Shown here piece by piece: positions 50,039 through 58,748 of a stretch of DNA of 60,010 nucleotides (its first letter is position 1; every line of letters starts with the position of its first letter). Location: the NCBI RefSeq assembly GCF_947166265.1, contig NZ_CAMVDO010000020.1:1-60010 (forward strand), read 5' to 3'. The notes beneath the pieces are model-generated. The model did not search any database, was not told the DNA's origin, and worked only from the letters and a program-made list of their open reading frames with translations. The translations under genes and the position numbers were made by a program. Source of the stretch: an uncultured Fibrobacter sp. Its GTDB lineage: Bacteria > Fibrobacterota > Fibrobacteria > Fibrobacterales > Fibrobacteraceae.

Positions 50039-50875
50039 TTAACGGGCGGCGCGGAAACCGTCGCCATCAATGACAATCTTTCCTTCGCGGAAAAGCGTGC
50101 CCAGAATCTTCTTGAAGGTTTTCTTGGACATGCCAAATTCGCGACGGATTTCTTCGGGATCGCTGTGGTCTCCGTAGGGTAAGCTCCCACCGGCCTCTTC
50201 AAGTTTCTTGAGGATGGCGGCGGGGCTTTCGCTTTTCATAATGCCCTTGTAGCCGACGGGGGTGAGGTTCAGCGTAATCTTGCCATCTTCGGTGAAACGT
50301 TGGATGTAACCCGCCATGGTGTCGCCGATGTAGATTCGCGGCGTATTGGGAGTAACCATGAGGCGGCCCGTGTAGCGGTAATCTACAAGGAAGTCGATGT
50401 GGTCGCGTGTTACTTCGTAGGCGGCGAGCTGCACCTTTTGCCCCAGGTGAAGTTCCGAGGTGTCGGGGTCTAAAAAGCTCTTGATTTTTTCGGTAGCAAC
50501 GATGCGGTTGCTCTTGTCGTCTTCAAGAATGAATACGACGCAGCGGTCTCCACGGCGGAGTTCCCCGAGCTGTTGCTTGAAGGGGAGGAAAAGGTCCTTG
50601 TTGAGCCCCCAGTCCAAAAATGCACCGTAGCGGTTGACGTCCTTGACTTCGAGAACGGCAAATTCTCCGACGGTTGCGTAGGGCTTGTCGAGCGTTGCGA
50701 TGGGACGGTCTTCGGAATCCATGTAAACGAACACGTCGAGGACTTCGCCCACTTCGAGCGTGAATTCCTCTTTTTTACCGGGGAGCAGCACGCGCCCGCC
50801 CGTTTCGAGTTCCAGGTAGTAGCCCTGCGGCATAATTTCTTCGACGCGGGCGCGGTTGAATTTACCTAATTCCAT
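50039..50875 (-). CDS. S1-domain RNA-binding protein, CvfB/YitL-like
   Basis: A 278-residue protein; the start at 50875 has GGAAGG upstream and precedes the first S1-like strand. Three OB/S1-type segments are visible (GRVLLPGKKEEFTLEVGE; YGAFLDWGLNKDLFLPFK with RRGDRCVVFI; IDFLVDYRYTGRL with IYIGDTMAGYI), then a C-terminal winged-helix (FGMSKKTFKKILGTLFREGKI). This is the CvfB order; homologues bind RNA and affect virulence-factor expression. Converges with clpB, whose stop is 28 bases away. Confidence 0.85.
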   Translation of the reverse strand: MELGKFNRARVEEIMPQGYYLELETGGRVLLPGKKEEFTLEVGEVLDVFVYMDSEDRPIATLDKPYATVGEFAVLEVKDVNRYGAFLDWGLNKDLFLPFKQQLGELRRGDRCVVFILEDDKSNRIVATEKIKSFLDPDTSELHLGQKVQLAAYEVTRDHIDFLVDYRYTGRLMVTPNTPRIYIGDTMAGYIQRFTEDGKITLNLTPVGYKGIMKSESPAAILKKLEEAGGSLPYGDHSDPEEIRREFGMSKKTFKKILGTLFREGKIVIDGDGFRAAR

Positions 50876-50971
50876 AAAGACCTTCCGTTCAAGTATTTCG
50901 CAAAAAAAATAGAAAAAACTTTTCACGGAAAAAAAATGTAGATTGTGGTGCAAAACGAGTTCGGTGACTTT

Positions 50972-52120
50972 ATGGCGCTTTCCCTGGTAAATTCGGCAAT
51001 GCTTTCTGAGAATAAAAAACTGTTTGAACTTTTGCAGCTGGCTTTGGCACCCGCAGGTTCTGCGGTATCTTTTTCGCAAAAGTGGAGTGATGAAGAGTGG
51101 AATAAGATCCATGATGAAGCCCTGAAACAGCTTTTGGCCGGAATGGTTTATGGAGCAGTATGCCGTTTGCCGCAGAACTTGAAACCGTCGCTGGGACTGA
51201 TGTTTCAGTGGGCAAGCGAGGCCGAAGCCATTAAGGGGCACAACAAGCTATTGAATGAATATGCCGCTCGCCTGACCGCCAAGTTTGGGGCGATGGGACG
51301 CAGAACTGCAGTGCTCAAGGGACCAGCGAATGCAAGGCTTTACCCCGATCCTTCTTTGCGTCAAGCGGGGGATATCGACCTCTGGGTAGAAGGCGGGAAA
51401 AAAAGTATTCTCAATTTGCTGAAACAAATGGGCTATGTCGTCAGCAGGGATGATGTCTTGTCTAAGCATCATGTTCACCTGCTCCCTACGGAAAATGATA
51501 TTCCTGTCGAAATCCATTTTTGGCCCTCGTCGGGAAACCATAACCCGTTTTCGAATGCGCGAATGCAACGTTATCTGGAATCTGAAATCCTGAAAGCGGA
51601 AAAGGTTCCCGAAGGGTTCTACTCGCCTTCGATTCGGTTTGCCCTGGTGATGCAAATGTCTCACATCCAGCGGCATTTCTTGGGTAGCGGAATTGGCCTT
51701 AAGCAGCTGACGGACTATTACATCTTGTTGCAACGTTCGTCGGAAGAGGACCGCGCAGAAGTCGCTTCGCACCTTGCAAGTTTTTCTTTGTTGCAAATGA
51801 GTGGGGCCGTCATGTGGATTTTTGAAAATCTGTATGGCCTGGAAAAGGAAAAGTTGCTCTGCAAGTCCGATGAGCGCCGTGGCAAAATGCTGCTCGAAAA
51901 AATTCTAGACGGTGGAAATTTTGGCCGTTTTTCCAAGAAAAAATTTATCAACTTCATCCATCGTTTTCTGAATAAGCATTTCAGCGTCTTTGAAATGAGC
52001 TGGTTCAATCCTCCGGAAGTCGTATGGTGCGAAATTGATCGCTGGCGACTGTTCGCGAGGTCGATTCCTGTTCGGATTCGGTTGCGGAGAATTTCGTTGT
52101 ACAATAATATGCCCGAATAG
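50972..52120 (+). CDS. Nucleotidyltransferase-like protein (NTP_transf_5 family)
   Basis: A 382-residue protein; the ATG at 50972 is preferred over GTG 50945. The region LKGPANARLYPDPSLRQAGDIDLWV carries the GD-x-DLW metal-binding pair of the nucleotidyltransferase fold, followed by VHLLPTENDIPVEIHF (third acidic position). This matches the family PF14907-type proteins often found in polysaccharide or lasso-peptide contexts. Its substrate is unknown. Isolated between cvfB and tRNA-Gly. Confidence 0.72.
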   Translation: MALSLVNSAMLSENKKLFELLQLALAPAGSAVSFSQKWSDEEWNKIHDEALKQLLAGMVYGAVCRLPQNLKPSLGLMFQWASEAEAIKGHNKLLNEYAARLTAKFGAMGRRTAVLKGPANARLYPDPSLRQAGDIDLWVEGGKKSILNLLKQMGYVVSRDDVLSKHHVHLLPTENDIPVEIHFWPSSGNHNPFSNARMQRYLESEILKAEKVPEGFYSPSIRFALVMQMSHIQRHFLGSGIGLKQLTDYYILLQRSSEEDRAEVASHLASFSLLQMSGAVMWIFENLYGLEKEKLLCKSDERRGKMLLEKILDGGNFGRFSKKKFINFIHRFLNKHFSVFEMSWFNPPEVVWCEIDRWRLFARSIPVRIRLRRISLYNNMPE

Positions 52121-52152
52121 TTTTTGGGGCTTTCGCGTTCGTTTTACAATTA

Positions 52153-52178
52153 ACAAAAAAGACCTCCTGAAGGGAGGT
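52153..52178 (-). terminator. Second terminator for tRNA-Gly (minus strand)
   Basis: ACCTCC / GGAGGT with a six-A run on the left, giving a U-tract on the minus strand. Confidence 0.7.
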
Positions 52179-52184
52179 GAAACA

Positions 52185-52213
52185 AAAGAAAAGACCCTTC
52201 TAGAGAAGGGTCT
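52185..52213 (-). terminator. Terminator of tRNA-Gly (minus strand)
   Basis: AGACCCTTC-taga-GAAGGGTCT (9 bp); the A-rich left flank reads TTTCTTTTG on the minus strand. It ends 4 bases before the tRNA 3' end. Confidence 0.82.
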
Positions 52214-52216
52214 AAG

Positions 52217-52288
52217 AGCGGCGGACCGGGATCGAACCGGCAACCATTAGCTTGGAAGGCTAAGGCTCTACCATTGAGCTACCGCCGC
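52217..52288 (-). tRNA. tRNA-Gly(TCC)
   Basis: 72 nt without encoded CCA. Acceptor GCGGCGG / CCGCCGC perfect; D-arm GCTC-AATGGTA-GAGC; anticodon stem TTAGC-CTTCCAA-GCTAA with anticodon TCC; T-arm GCCGG-TTCGATC-CCGGT (last pair wobble). A TATAAT lies upstream on the minus strand near 52303. Confidence 0.95.
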
Positions 52289-52346
52289 GAGCAAGTCCAA
52301 TTATACAAAATTTTAACCATTTTCAAAGGGGTTCTTTAAAAAGTTC

Positions 52347-52374
52347 TTGCATTTTTTTGTAAAAAAACTATATT
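52347..52374 (+). promoter_or_regulatory. Promoter of the infC operon
   Basis: TTGCAT (52347-52352), 16-nt spacer, TATATT (52369-52374). Confidence 0.72.
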
Positions 52375-52411
52375 TACCGCCACAATAACCATTTACCAGA
52401 GGTAGCTTAAC

Positions 52412-53038
52412 TTGGCGTTACAAAACCCCCGCGACCGCCGCATGCCGAACAGACAGAGTGACGGAACCCGCATTAACGAAGACATTCGCATTTCCCCGAT
52501 CCGTCTTGTGAAAGAAGATGGCGAGGCCGTCATCATGGATACCAAACAGGCTCTCCAGATGGCGAAAGACGCCGGACTGGACCTGGTGGAAGTGTCTCCC
52601 AATGCTAAGCCGCCTGTATGCCGTATCATTAACTACGGCAAGTACAAGTTTGAACAGATCAAGAAGGCCAAGGCCGCAAAGGCCAAGCAGCACGTGGTGA
52701 AGCTTAAGGAAATTAAGATGCACCCGAAGACTGCCGAGAACGACTACCTGTACAGGATCAAGCAGGCCGCCGAGTTCTTGCAGGATGGCATGAAGGTCAA
52801 GCTTATTATGCAGTTCCGTGGGCGCGAAATGGCGCACATGGACTACGGCAAACGCCTGATGGAGCGCGCAAAAGAAGACTTGCTCCAGTACGGCGACTTG
52901 GAAATGGATTCGCGAGTCGAAGGCAACACAATGCTTTCGATTTACGGTCCTAAACGCGGTGCAGGCTCTGCCAAAAAGCAGGACCAGGCACCAAAGCCCG
53001 TAACCGAGCCCATGGCAGCAGGTGAGGCTTCAACTTAA
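52412..53038 (+). CDS. infC: Translation initiation factor IF-3
   Basis: A 208-residue IF-3. Both domains are present: RINEDIRISPIRLVKEDGE and KDAGLDLVEVSPNAKPPVCRIINYGKYKFEQ, then the linker and C-terminal domain KEIKMHP, FRGREMAH. The last ~25 residues are a low-complexity tail. Chosen start is TTG 52412 because AGAGGTAG is well placed; the first ATG (52442) lacks a ribosome-binding site. A rare start codon is a known feature of infC, used for autoregulation by IF-3 itself. First gene of infC-rpmI-rplT. Confidence 0.95.
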   Translation: MALQNPRDRRMPNRQSDGTRINEDIRISPIRLVKEDGEAVIMDTKQALQMAKDAGLDLVEVSPNAKPPVCRIINYGKYKFEQIKKAKAAKAKQHVVKLKEIKMHPKTAENDYLYRIKQAAEFLQDGMKVKLIMQFRGREMAHMDYGKRLMERAKEDLLQYGDLEMDSRVEGNTMLSIYGPKRGAGSAKKQDQAPKPVTEPMAAGEAST

Positions 53039-53056
53039 TAACCTAAAGAGGTAAAA

Positions 53057-53254
53057 ATGCCTAAGATGAAAACACACAGCGGTGCTAAGAAGCGCTTCCG
53101 CCTGACTGGCTCCGGCCACGTCAAGTTCAAGCGTGCTGGCATGCGCCACATTCTTGCCAAGATGTCCACGAAGCGTAAGCGTAACCTGCGTAAGGGCGCT
53201 CTCGTTAAGAAAGTCGATGTTTACCATGTCAAGCGTCTGCTTGTCGTTGCATAA
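53057..53254 (+). CDS. rpmI: 50S ribosomal protein L35
   Basis: A 65-residue basic protein: [28 protein letters not shown] and [12 protein letters not shown] are standard L35 sequence. AGAGG lies before the ATG. Between infC and rplT as in most bacteria. Confidence 0.97.
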   Translation: MPKMKTHSGAKKRFRLTGSGHVKFKRAGMRHILAKMSTKRKRNLRKGALVKKVDVYHVKRLLVVA

Positions 53255-53265
53255 GGAGTGTAAGA

Positions 53266-53616
53266 ATGCCACGCGCTAAAACCAGAGTTCCTTCCCGCGA
53301 ACGCCGCAAAAACATCCTCAAGGCCGCCAAGGGTTTCTATGGCCGTCGCAAGAGCAACCTTCGCCTTGCTATTGACGCCGTAGCCCACGCCGGTCAGTAT
53401 GCCTACGCTCACCGCCGTGACAAGAAGGGTGACTTCCGCTCTCTGTGGATCACTCGCTTGAACGCAGCTGTCCGCGAATATGGCATCAGCTACAGCCAGT
53501 TCATTTACAAGCTTTCCAAGGCCAACATCCAGATGAACCGCAAGGTTCTCGCCGATATGGCCGTCGCCGACCCGGCAGCATTTGCCAAGGTCGTCGAAAC
53601 TGTGAAGGCTGCTTAA
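53266..53616 (+). CDS. rplT: 50S ribosomal protein L20
   Basis: A 116-residue L20: [30 protein letters not shown] and [21 protein letters not shown]. In other bacteria L20 represses this operon by binding a structure in the leader or between the genes; no L20-binding structure was verified here. Ends at a strong terminator. Confidence 0.97.
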   Translation: MPRAKTRVPSRERRKNILKAAKGFYGRRKSNLRLAIDAVAHAGQYAYAHRRDKKGDFRSLWITRLNAAVREYGISYSQFIYKLSKANIQMNRKVLADMAVADPAAFAKVVETVKAA

Positions 53617-53654
53617 TTGAGCTGAAGCCTAGCTTCATCTTCACGCGAGAAATT

Positions 53655-53688
53655 GCACCCTGCTCCTAATCGAGCGGGGTGCTTTTTT
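53655..53688 (+). terminator. Terminator of infC-rpmI-rplT
   Basis: GCACCCTGCTC / GAGCGGGGTGC (11 bp, one wobble), loop CTAATC, then six T. Confidence 0.9.
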
Positions 53689-53710
53689 GCATCGAGGCGT
53701 TCGCCTAGAA

Positions 53711-53731
53711 TGTCATTCCCGCGTAGGCGGG
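53711..53731. repeat. REP hairpin CCCGC-gta-GCGGG
   Basis: A 'TCATTCCCGCGTAGGCGGGAATC' palindrome between rplT and the convergent peptidase gene; related to 21931-21953. Confidence 0.75.
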
Positions 53732-53777
53732 AATCTTTCTGACGGAGGTATCGGGATTTCGCTGGTCGTGGTAGCGT

Positions 53778-55049
53778 TTAGAAAAAATCTGCGTCGAGTT
53801 CTGTCTTCTTTCTGCCGGCGGGTTCAATGACGGCTGCTGAGAATTTGGCGGCGGCAAAAAGCTTGCCCGTTGTCTCTACGACTTCGTCTTCGCTCATGGA
53901 GTTAATGATTTTCTCGGAATGCTCCATGGAGTAGAATTCACCCAGGTGCAACACCTGTTCTGCCATGCGGACCACACGCTTTTCGGGGCTGTCGGCTCCC
54001 AAGTACATCGCACCCAGAATATTGGTCTTGGTGCGTTCGTATTCGCCCTTGTTGAATCCGCGTTTCAAGAAATTGTGGACTTCGGCAAGCGACAAGTCGA
54101 GAGCGGTCTGCAACTGGTGCGGTTCCGTGGCCAGCGATACGCCCCAGTCGGTGCAGTCGAGGTAAACGTCGGCGGTAGAATACACGGAGTAGGCGAGGCC
54201 CTTGTCTTCGCGAATCTTTTGGAACAGGCGACTGGCCATGCCGGCGCCCATCGCCACGTTAAAGAGTGAAAGGGCGCAGCGTGCGCGTTCATCCATCAGA
54301 CTGCGGTCAAAACTTAAACCCCAGAAAAGGTTCGACTGTGCAATATCCTGCTTCTGCACGACTTTGACGCTGTTGTGAGCCTTATAGATGTCGGTGGGCA
54401 TAGTTCCGTTCACTTTCTTTTGTGCGAATTTTTCAGAACAAAGTGCAATAAGTTCTTCGTGATTCACCTTTCCCGAGGCACAAATCAAAAGCGGAATCTC
54501 GCTAATCACCTGCTCCTTGTACCTGAGCATTTGCTTGTGGGAGAGCGCCTTGACCTGCTTGATATTTCCGGTAATGGAATGTGCGATGCCGCAACCCTTA
54601 AAATGGATGGCGTTAAAGACGTCGCCCACGATTTCTTCGGGAATGTCGTCGTAGCTGTGGATTTCTTCGATAATCACACGGCGTTCCTTTTCCATTTCCT
54701 TCTTGTCCATGCGCGGGTGCATGAGCATATCGGCGATCACGTCTACGGCGAGCGACAAGTGGCTGCGTTCAATCTGCGCGTAGAATCCCGTTTCTTGGCG
54801 GGTGGTGTAGGCTTCCAGGTTCCCGCCCTTGTCTTCGATAGCGCGGGCGATTTCAAGTGCGCTCCGGGTTTCGGTACCCTTGAATACTAGGTGCTCGTAA
54901 AAGTGGCTCAGGCCAAATTCATCTTTTGCTTCGTGACGCGATCCGCGCGGCACCCAGACGCCAACCGCGACCGAGTAAGCATGCGGCATATAGTCCGTCA
55001 AAATAGTGATACCGTTATCGAGAACTGTTTTCTTTACAATCTGTTTCAT
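53778..55049 (-). CDS. M16 family zinc metallopeptidase (processing-peptidase type)
   Basis: A 423-residue protein. The inverted zinc motif HxxEH is seen in LSHFYEHLVFKGTETR (about 47-51) with the downstream Glu in RERRVIIEEIHSYDDIPEE. DYMPHAYSVAVGVWVPRGSRHE is the usual N-terminus, and FNVAMGAGMASRLFQKIREDKGLAYSVYS the C-terminal-half substrate-clamp motif. No signal peptide; probably cytoplasmic, degrading peptides. Stand-alone gene. Confidence 0.92.
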   Translation of the reverse strand: MKQIVKKTVLDNGITILTDYMPHAYSVAVGVWVPRGSRHEAKDEFGLSHFYEHLVFKGTETRSALEIARAIEDKGGNLEAYTTRQETGFYAQIERSHLSLAVDVIADMLMHPRMDKKEMEKERRVIIEEIHSYDDIPEEIVGDVFNAIHFKGCGIAHSITGNIKQVKALSHKQMLRYKEQVISEIPLLICASGKVNHEELIALCSEKFAQKKVNGTMPTDIYKAHNSVKVVQKQDIAQSNLFWGLSFDRSLMDERARCALSLFNVAMGAGMASRLFQKIREDKGLAYSVYSTADVYLDCTDWGVSLATEPHQLQTALDLSLAEVHNFLKRGFNKGEYERTKTNILGAMYLGADSPEKRVVRMAEQVLHLGEFYSMEHSEKIINSMSEDEVVETTGKLFAAAKFSAAVIEPAGRKKTELDADFF

Positions 55050-55073
55050 AGCTCTTTTCTCTAGTTTCTCGTC

Positions 55074-55090
55074 TGTAGGACCTCAGGTCC
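55074..55090. repeat. Tri-loop hairpin GGACC-tca-GGTCC
   Basis: tgtaGGACC-tca-GGTCCgttctc in the gap ahead of the peptidase gene; a TCCCTGAGCCTGCCGAAGGG block and GAAGTCGAAGGATC follow at 55130-55167, immediately before the NERD gene end. Confidence 0.65.
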
Positions 55091-55164
55091 GTTCTCTCGT
55101 CTTTTAGCATATTCGTTAATCTTTCAAGGTCCCTGAGCCTGCCGAAGGGCCGAAGTCGAAGGAT

Positions 55165-56034
55165 CTATGTCTTATTTCCTCTTGCGTTCGCATACTCCCT
55201 GTGTTGCTTCTTTACTTCTTCGCTCACGTTCATGCAACCTTGCAATTTGTAGTAAAAGTCTTCGAGCTGTTGCATCGTGTAAATCGTCTTGCGGCTTGCA
55301 ATGCGCTTGAGTAGGGCGTCCTGCAATTCGCTGCAGTGGACGATGCTCCAGAATTCGTTGTCCTTGGGAACTTTTCGCAAGGTGCACCGGTCGCTGAAAA
55401 CCACGAACGAAATAAAATGCGCCTGCTCGTGACGAATTTTCAGGAAATGTTCCAATGCCATAATGTGCCCGATGTTCTGGCGAATCGGGTTGTGGAACGT
55501 ATGTTCGGTGTTTGCGCTCAGGTGCTGGATCCAGCGTTCGCTTTCGAGGTCGCCTGCGATTTCGCCCGAAAGGTTCTTGCTTTCGAGAACGTAGATGCCC
55601 GACTGGTGTAAAAGCAGCGCGTCGATTTCGGTGTAGCCTGCGCGGGCGGGAATGTACAAGTTTTGCATTAGCACATAGCGGCGCTTGTCGGTGTCGCAGA
55701 CGCGTGCGGTGAGTGCCATCATGGCCGCTTCGCCAAAGATTCCGCGCGGGTCGTTTGCGATTCGCTCGTCGTTGAATTTCGGGTCCGGCTTAAAGAAATT
55801 CTCGCTGCGTGTGGGCGCGTGCGTAATGCCGTATCCGCCCAATTCAAAAGGCTTGTCCAACCCGCGAATTCCGTTACTTAGCCCCTTGCGGCGTTCCTGC
55901 TCAAAGTCGCGGAAAGTCTTGCGGCGACCATCGCCGTGGTACATTTTCGGATTCTTTTTCGGCGTTTTGCCCTTGACCTTAAAAAATACAAGGGCTAGCA
56001 ACAGAACAATGCCGATAAGAGTCGAAAAAGTCAT
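55165..56034 (-). CDS. NERD-domain protein with N-terminal membrane anchor
   Basis: A 289-residue protein. One hydrophobic helix at residues 3-20, a basic region, then the NERD (nuclease-related) domain: FGEAAMMALT, YTEIDALLLHQSGIYVLESKNLSGEIAG (the D-x(n)-E-x-K catalytic arrangement), and WIQHLSANTEHTFHNPIRQN. NERD proteins resemble Holliday-junction resolvase-like nucleases; the physiological role is unknown. Stop codon lies inside the flanking REP remnant. Confidence 0.83.
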   Translation of the reverse strand: MTFSTLIGIVLLLALVFFKVKGKTPKKNPKMYHGDGRRKTFRDFEQERRKGLSNGIRGLDKPFELGGYGITHAPTRSENFFKPDPKFNDERIANDPRGIFGEAAMMALTARVCDTDKRRYVLMQNLYIPARAGYTEIDALLLHQSGIYVLESKNLSGEIAGDLESERWIQHLSANTEHTFHNPIRQNIGHIMALEHFLKIRHEQAHFISFVVFSDRCTLRKVPKDNEFWSIVHCSELQDALLKRIASRKTIYTMQQLEDFYYKLQGCMNVSEEVKKQHREYANARGNKT

Positions 56035-56127
56035 GCCGCAAGTATAGAAAAACCTGAAACATTCGTTGTGCGGAGCCCGAGGCTAAATAGGCTTTTCTTT
56101 TCTGCAATAGAGCCGGGTGGTCTCGGT

Positions 56128-56178
56128 TGCGTACGGAGCAGGCTAAGCTGTGGCTAGAGTTAGGGGGATTCTTCCCCC
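56128..56178 (+). repeat. Partial copy of the ~150-bp dispersed repeat
   Basis: gcgtacggagcaggct, aagctgtggctagag, then tagggggatt matches the 21051-21090 part of copy 1 at roughly four in five positions. It lies just before the ABC transporter gene. Confidence 0.6.
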
Positions 56179-56217
56179 TTTCAAATAAGGTGACATTTTT
56201 CTAAATTTGCATCTAAG

Positions 56218-57717
56218 GTGAAAAAGATGCGAAAATTCCTCCTCCCAATCCTCATCGCGCTTTATGCGCTCGCCCTGGTGTCTTGCGATAGCAAGCAGGC
56301 GGTAATCCCCAATAAAGTCCACTGCGTTAATGATCTCGGCCACAAGAAGGTGGGCGTGCAGATCGGCAACACCGCCGATATTTACGCGTCTGATTTTGGC
56401 GGCGATACCGCGAAAATCGATGTGGACCGCTACACGAAACTCGCTGATGCCATTCAGGCGCTCAAGCAAGGGAAAATCGACGCGGTCTTGAGTGACGACC
56501 AGCCCGCCAAGGCGTTCGTGCGCGAAAATCCGTCGCTCCATATTCTCGACGAAGTCTTTGTCGAGGAAATGTACGCGGGCGTTGTCGCGAAGGGGAACGA
56601 AGCTCTGCTCGATTCCGTGAACCAGGCGCTCGCCGCCATGAAGCAGGACGGAGTCTACGATTCGCTCTTTAACACTTACATCTACCGCACCGGCGACTAC
56701 CATTATCAAAAGAAGGTGACCAAAGGTCCGAAGCTTGTGCTCTCGACGAACGCTCAGTTCCCGCCGTACGAATACTACGAAAATGCGAAAATTGTCGGCC
56801 TCGATATCGAAATCGTGAACTACATCGCCGACTACCTGAACCGTACCGTCGAAATCCAGGACATCGAATTCGATGCGATTATCAACGCTGTTTCTTCGGG
56901 CAAGGCGGATGTCGGCTTCGCAGGCTTTACCGTGACCGAAGAACGCAAGAAGTCCATCAACTTCACGACTCCGTACACGCTCTCGAAAATTGTCGTAATT
57001 GTCCGCGGCGACGAGGCGGTGGAAAGCGACGAGAGCTTTGCCGAACATTTCCGCAAGAACTTCGTGAAGGATTCCCGTTGGAAGTTTATCGCGTTGGGCC
57101 TCCGCAACACGCTCATCATTTCGCTCTTTGCGGCACTGCTTGGCATTCTGATTGGCTTTGTCGTGGCGCAAATTCGCACCGGCAACGAATTCAACGGCCG
57201 CTACAAGGTTCTGAACGCACTGACTAAAGTCTACCTCGCCGTAATACGCGGCACCCCGATGATGATCCAGCTGCTCATCATTTACTACATCGTCTTCTCG
57301 TCGGTGAACGTGAACAAGATTCTTGTGGCGATTGTCGCGTTCGGCGTGAACTCGGGTGCCTACGTTTCTGAAATTATCCGTAGCGGCATCAAGGGCGTGG
57401 ACCCGGGCCAGATCGAGGCGGGGCGCAGTCTCGGACTCAAGTTCCGCACGGTCCTTTACCACATCGTTTACCCACAGGCATTCAAGAACTCGCTCCCTGC
57501 GCTTACGAATGAATTTATCACTCTCATCAAGGAAACGTCTATTTGCGGCTACATCGGCCTGATGGACTTGACGCGCGGTGGTGACATTATCCGTAGCATG
57601 ACCTACGAAGCGATGCTCCCGCTCCTTGCCGTGGCTGCCATTTACTTTGTCATTGTTGCCGGGCTTTCGGCCTGTGTTGCAAAGCTTGAAAAGAGGTTGA
57701 AGAAAAATGAACGCTAA
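56218..57717 (+). CDS. Polar amino-acid ABC transporter: binding protein fused to permease, SBP lobes in swapped order
   Basis: A 499-residue lipoprotein-anchored fusion (GTG 56218; ATG 56227 is an alternative). Signal and lipobox LVSC (C23). Residues ~35-160 look like the second lobe of a family 3 binding protein ([53 protein letters not shown]). Residues ~169-265 are the first lobe ([57 protein letters not shown]). Residues ~290-495 are the HisM/GlnP-type permease with RGTPMMIQ and [10 protein letters not shown] (EAA loop). Lobe 2 before lobe 1 is the reverse of normal order. Partner ATPase gene overlaps by 11 bases. Confidence 0.85.
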   Translation: MKKMRKFLLPILIALYALALVSCDSKQAVIPNKVHCVNDLGHKKVGVQIGNTADIYASDFGGDTAKIDVDRYTKLADAIQALKQGKIDAVLSDDQPAKAFVRENPSLHILDEVFVEEMYAGVVAKGNEALLDSVNQALAAMKQDGVYDSLFNTYIYRTGDYHYQKKVTKGPKLVLSTNAQFPPYEYYENAKIVGLDIEIVNYIADYLNRTVEIQDIEFDAIINAVSSGKADVGFAGFTVTEERKKSINFTTPYTLSKIVVIVRGDEAVESDESFAEHFRKNFVKDSRWKFIALGLRNTLIISLFAALLGILIGFVVAQIRTGNEFNGRYKVLNALTKVYLAVIRGTPMMIQLLIIYYIVFSSVNVNKILVAIVAFGVNSGAYVSEIIRSGIKGVDPGQIEAGRSLGLKFRTVLYHIVYPQAFKNSLPALTNEFITLIKETSICGYIGLMDLTRGGDIIRSMTYEAMLPLLAVAAIYFVIVAGLSACVAKLEKRLKKNER

Positions 57718-58453
57718 TGCAGAAACTTTAATCCAGGTCAAGGACCTTTGCAAATCTTACGGCGACAAGCAGATTCTCAAGGGAATTTCGCTCGACATTC
57801 ACCGCGGCGACGTGATTGCGATTATCGGACCTTCGGGTTGCGGCAAGTCGACTTTCTTGCGCCAGCTGAACCTGCTCGAAAAGCCGACGGGTGGCGACAT
57901 CCTGTTGGACGGCAAGAGCATTTTGGCGAAGGGCGTTTCGAAGCCGAGTATCCGTAGGCGCGTGGGCATGGTGTTCCAGCAGTTCAACCTGTTCAAGAAC
58001 ATGACAGCGCTTAAGAATATCATGTTTGCACCTGTGAAACTGGGGCTTTTGAACAAGGCGGATGCCGAAAAGCGTGCGAAGGAACTCTTGGATCGCATCG
58101 GTCTCTTGGATAGGGCGGATCATTACCCGGCGCAGCTCTCTGGTGGTCAGCAGCAGCGTGTGGCGATTGCCCGCGCCATGGCGATGCAGCCCGAGGCAAT
58201 TCTGTTCGACGAACCGACGAGTGCCCTGGACCCCGAAATGGTCGGCGAAGTCCTCAAGATCATGAAGGACTTGGCAAAAACCGGCATGACGATGGTTGTG
58301 GTGACGCACGAAATGAGCTTTGCTCGCGAAGTCGCAAACCGTGTGCTGTTCTTTGCTGACGGCTACGTCAAGGAAGACGGCTCCCCCGAAGAAATCTTCG
58401 ACAACCCGAAGGATGCCCGCCTCAAGGAATTCCTCTCGGCATTGAAGAAATAA
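57707..58453 (+). CDS. glnQ: Polar amino-acid ABC transporter ATP-binding protein (GlnQ-like)
   Basis: A 248-residue ATPase: [15 protein letters not shown] (Walker A), [17 protein letters not shown] (Q-loop), [17 protein letters not shown] (signature), [18 protein letters not shown] (Walker B) and VVTHEMSFA (switch). This is the PAAT subfamily, matching the fused permease upstream, with which it is translationally coupled. The specific amino acid is not readable. Confidence 0.92.
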   Translation: MNANAETLIQVKDLCKSYGDKQILKGISLDIHRGDVIAIIGPSGCGKSTFLRQLNLLEKPTGGDILLDGKSILAKGVSKPSIRRRVGMVFQQFNLFKNMTALKNIMFAPVKLGLLNKADAEKRAKELLDRIGLLDRADHYPAQLSGGQQQRVAIARAMAMQPEAILFDEPTSALDPEMVGEVLKIMKDLAKTGMTMVVVTHEMSFAREVANRVLFFADGYVKEDGSPEEIFDNPKDARLKEFLSALKK

Positions 58454-58549
58454 TTATGGTGGGGGAGGGGTGGACTTTCACTTTGTTCAAGTCCCAACTG
58501 TTCGGCTCGATCATAGCCATGCGAGCATGGCTGCGATACTCGCCTTGTG

Positions 58550-58701
58550 TAGTTGTCCCCCTCGCTCTAGCCACTGCTCAGCCTGCTCCGCACGCTCACA
58601 TGGCCTCGGCCTTTGGCCGACGAATGTTCGCTTAGCGGCCAGGCTTTCGCTGTGTCTGCCGCAACCCCCTCGCCTAGGGGGACACCCCCTAACACCCCTG
58701 T
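58550..58701 (-). repeat. ~150-bp dispersed repeat, copy 2 (inverted)
   Basis: Reverse-complement match to 20943-21092, with a 66-base identical run at 58568-58633. It fills the gap between glnQ and the next gene, which holds no other feature. Confidence 0.85.
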
Positions 58702-58748
58702 ATCACACTTTAAAATTCATTCAAGTACATTTTGTATATTTATGGATT

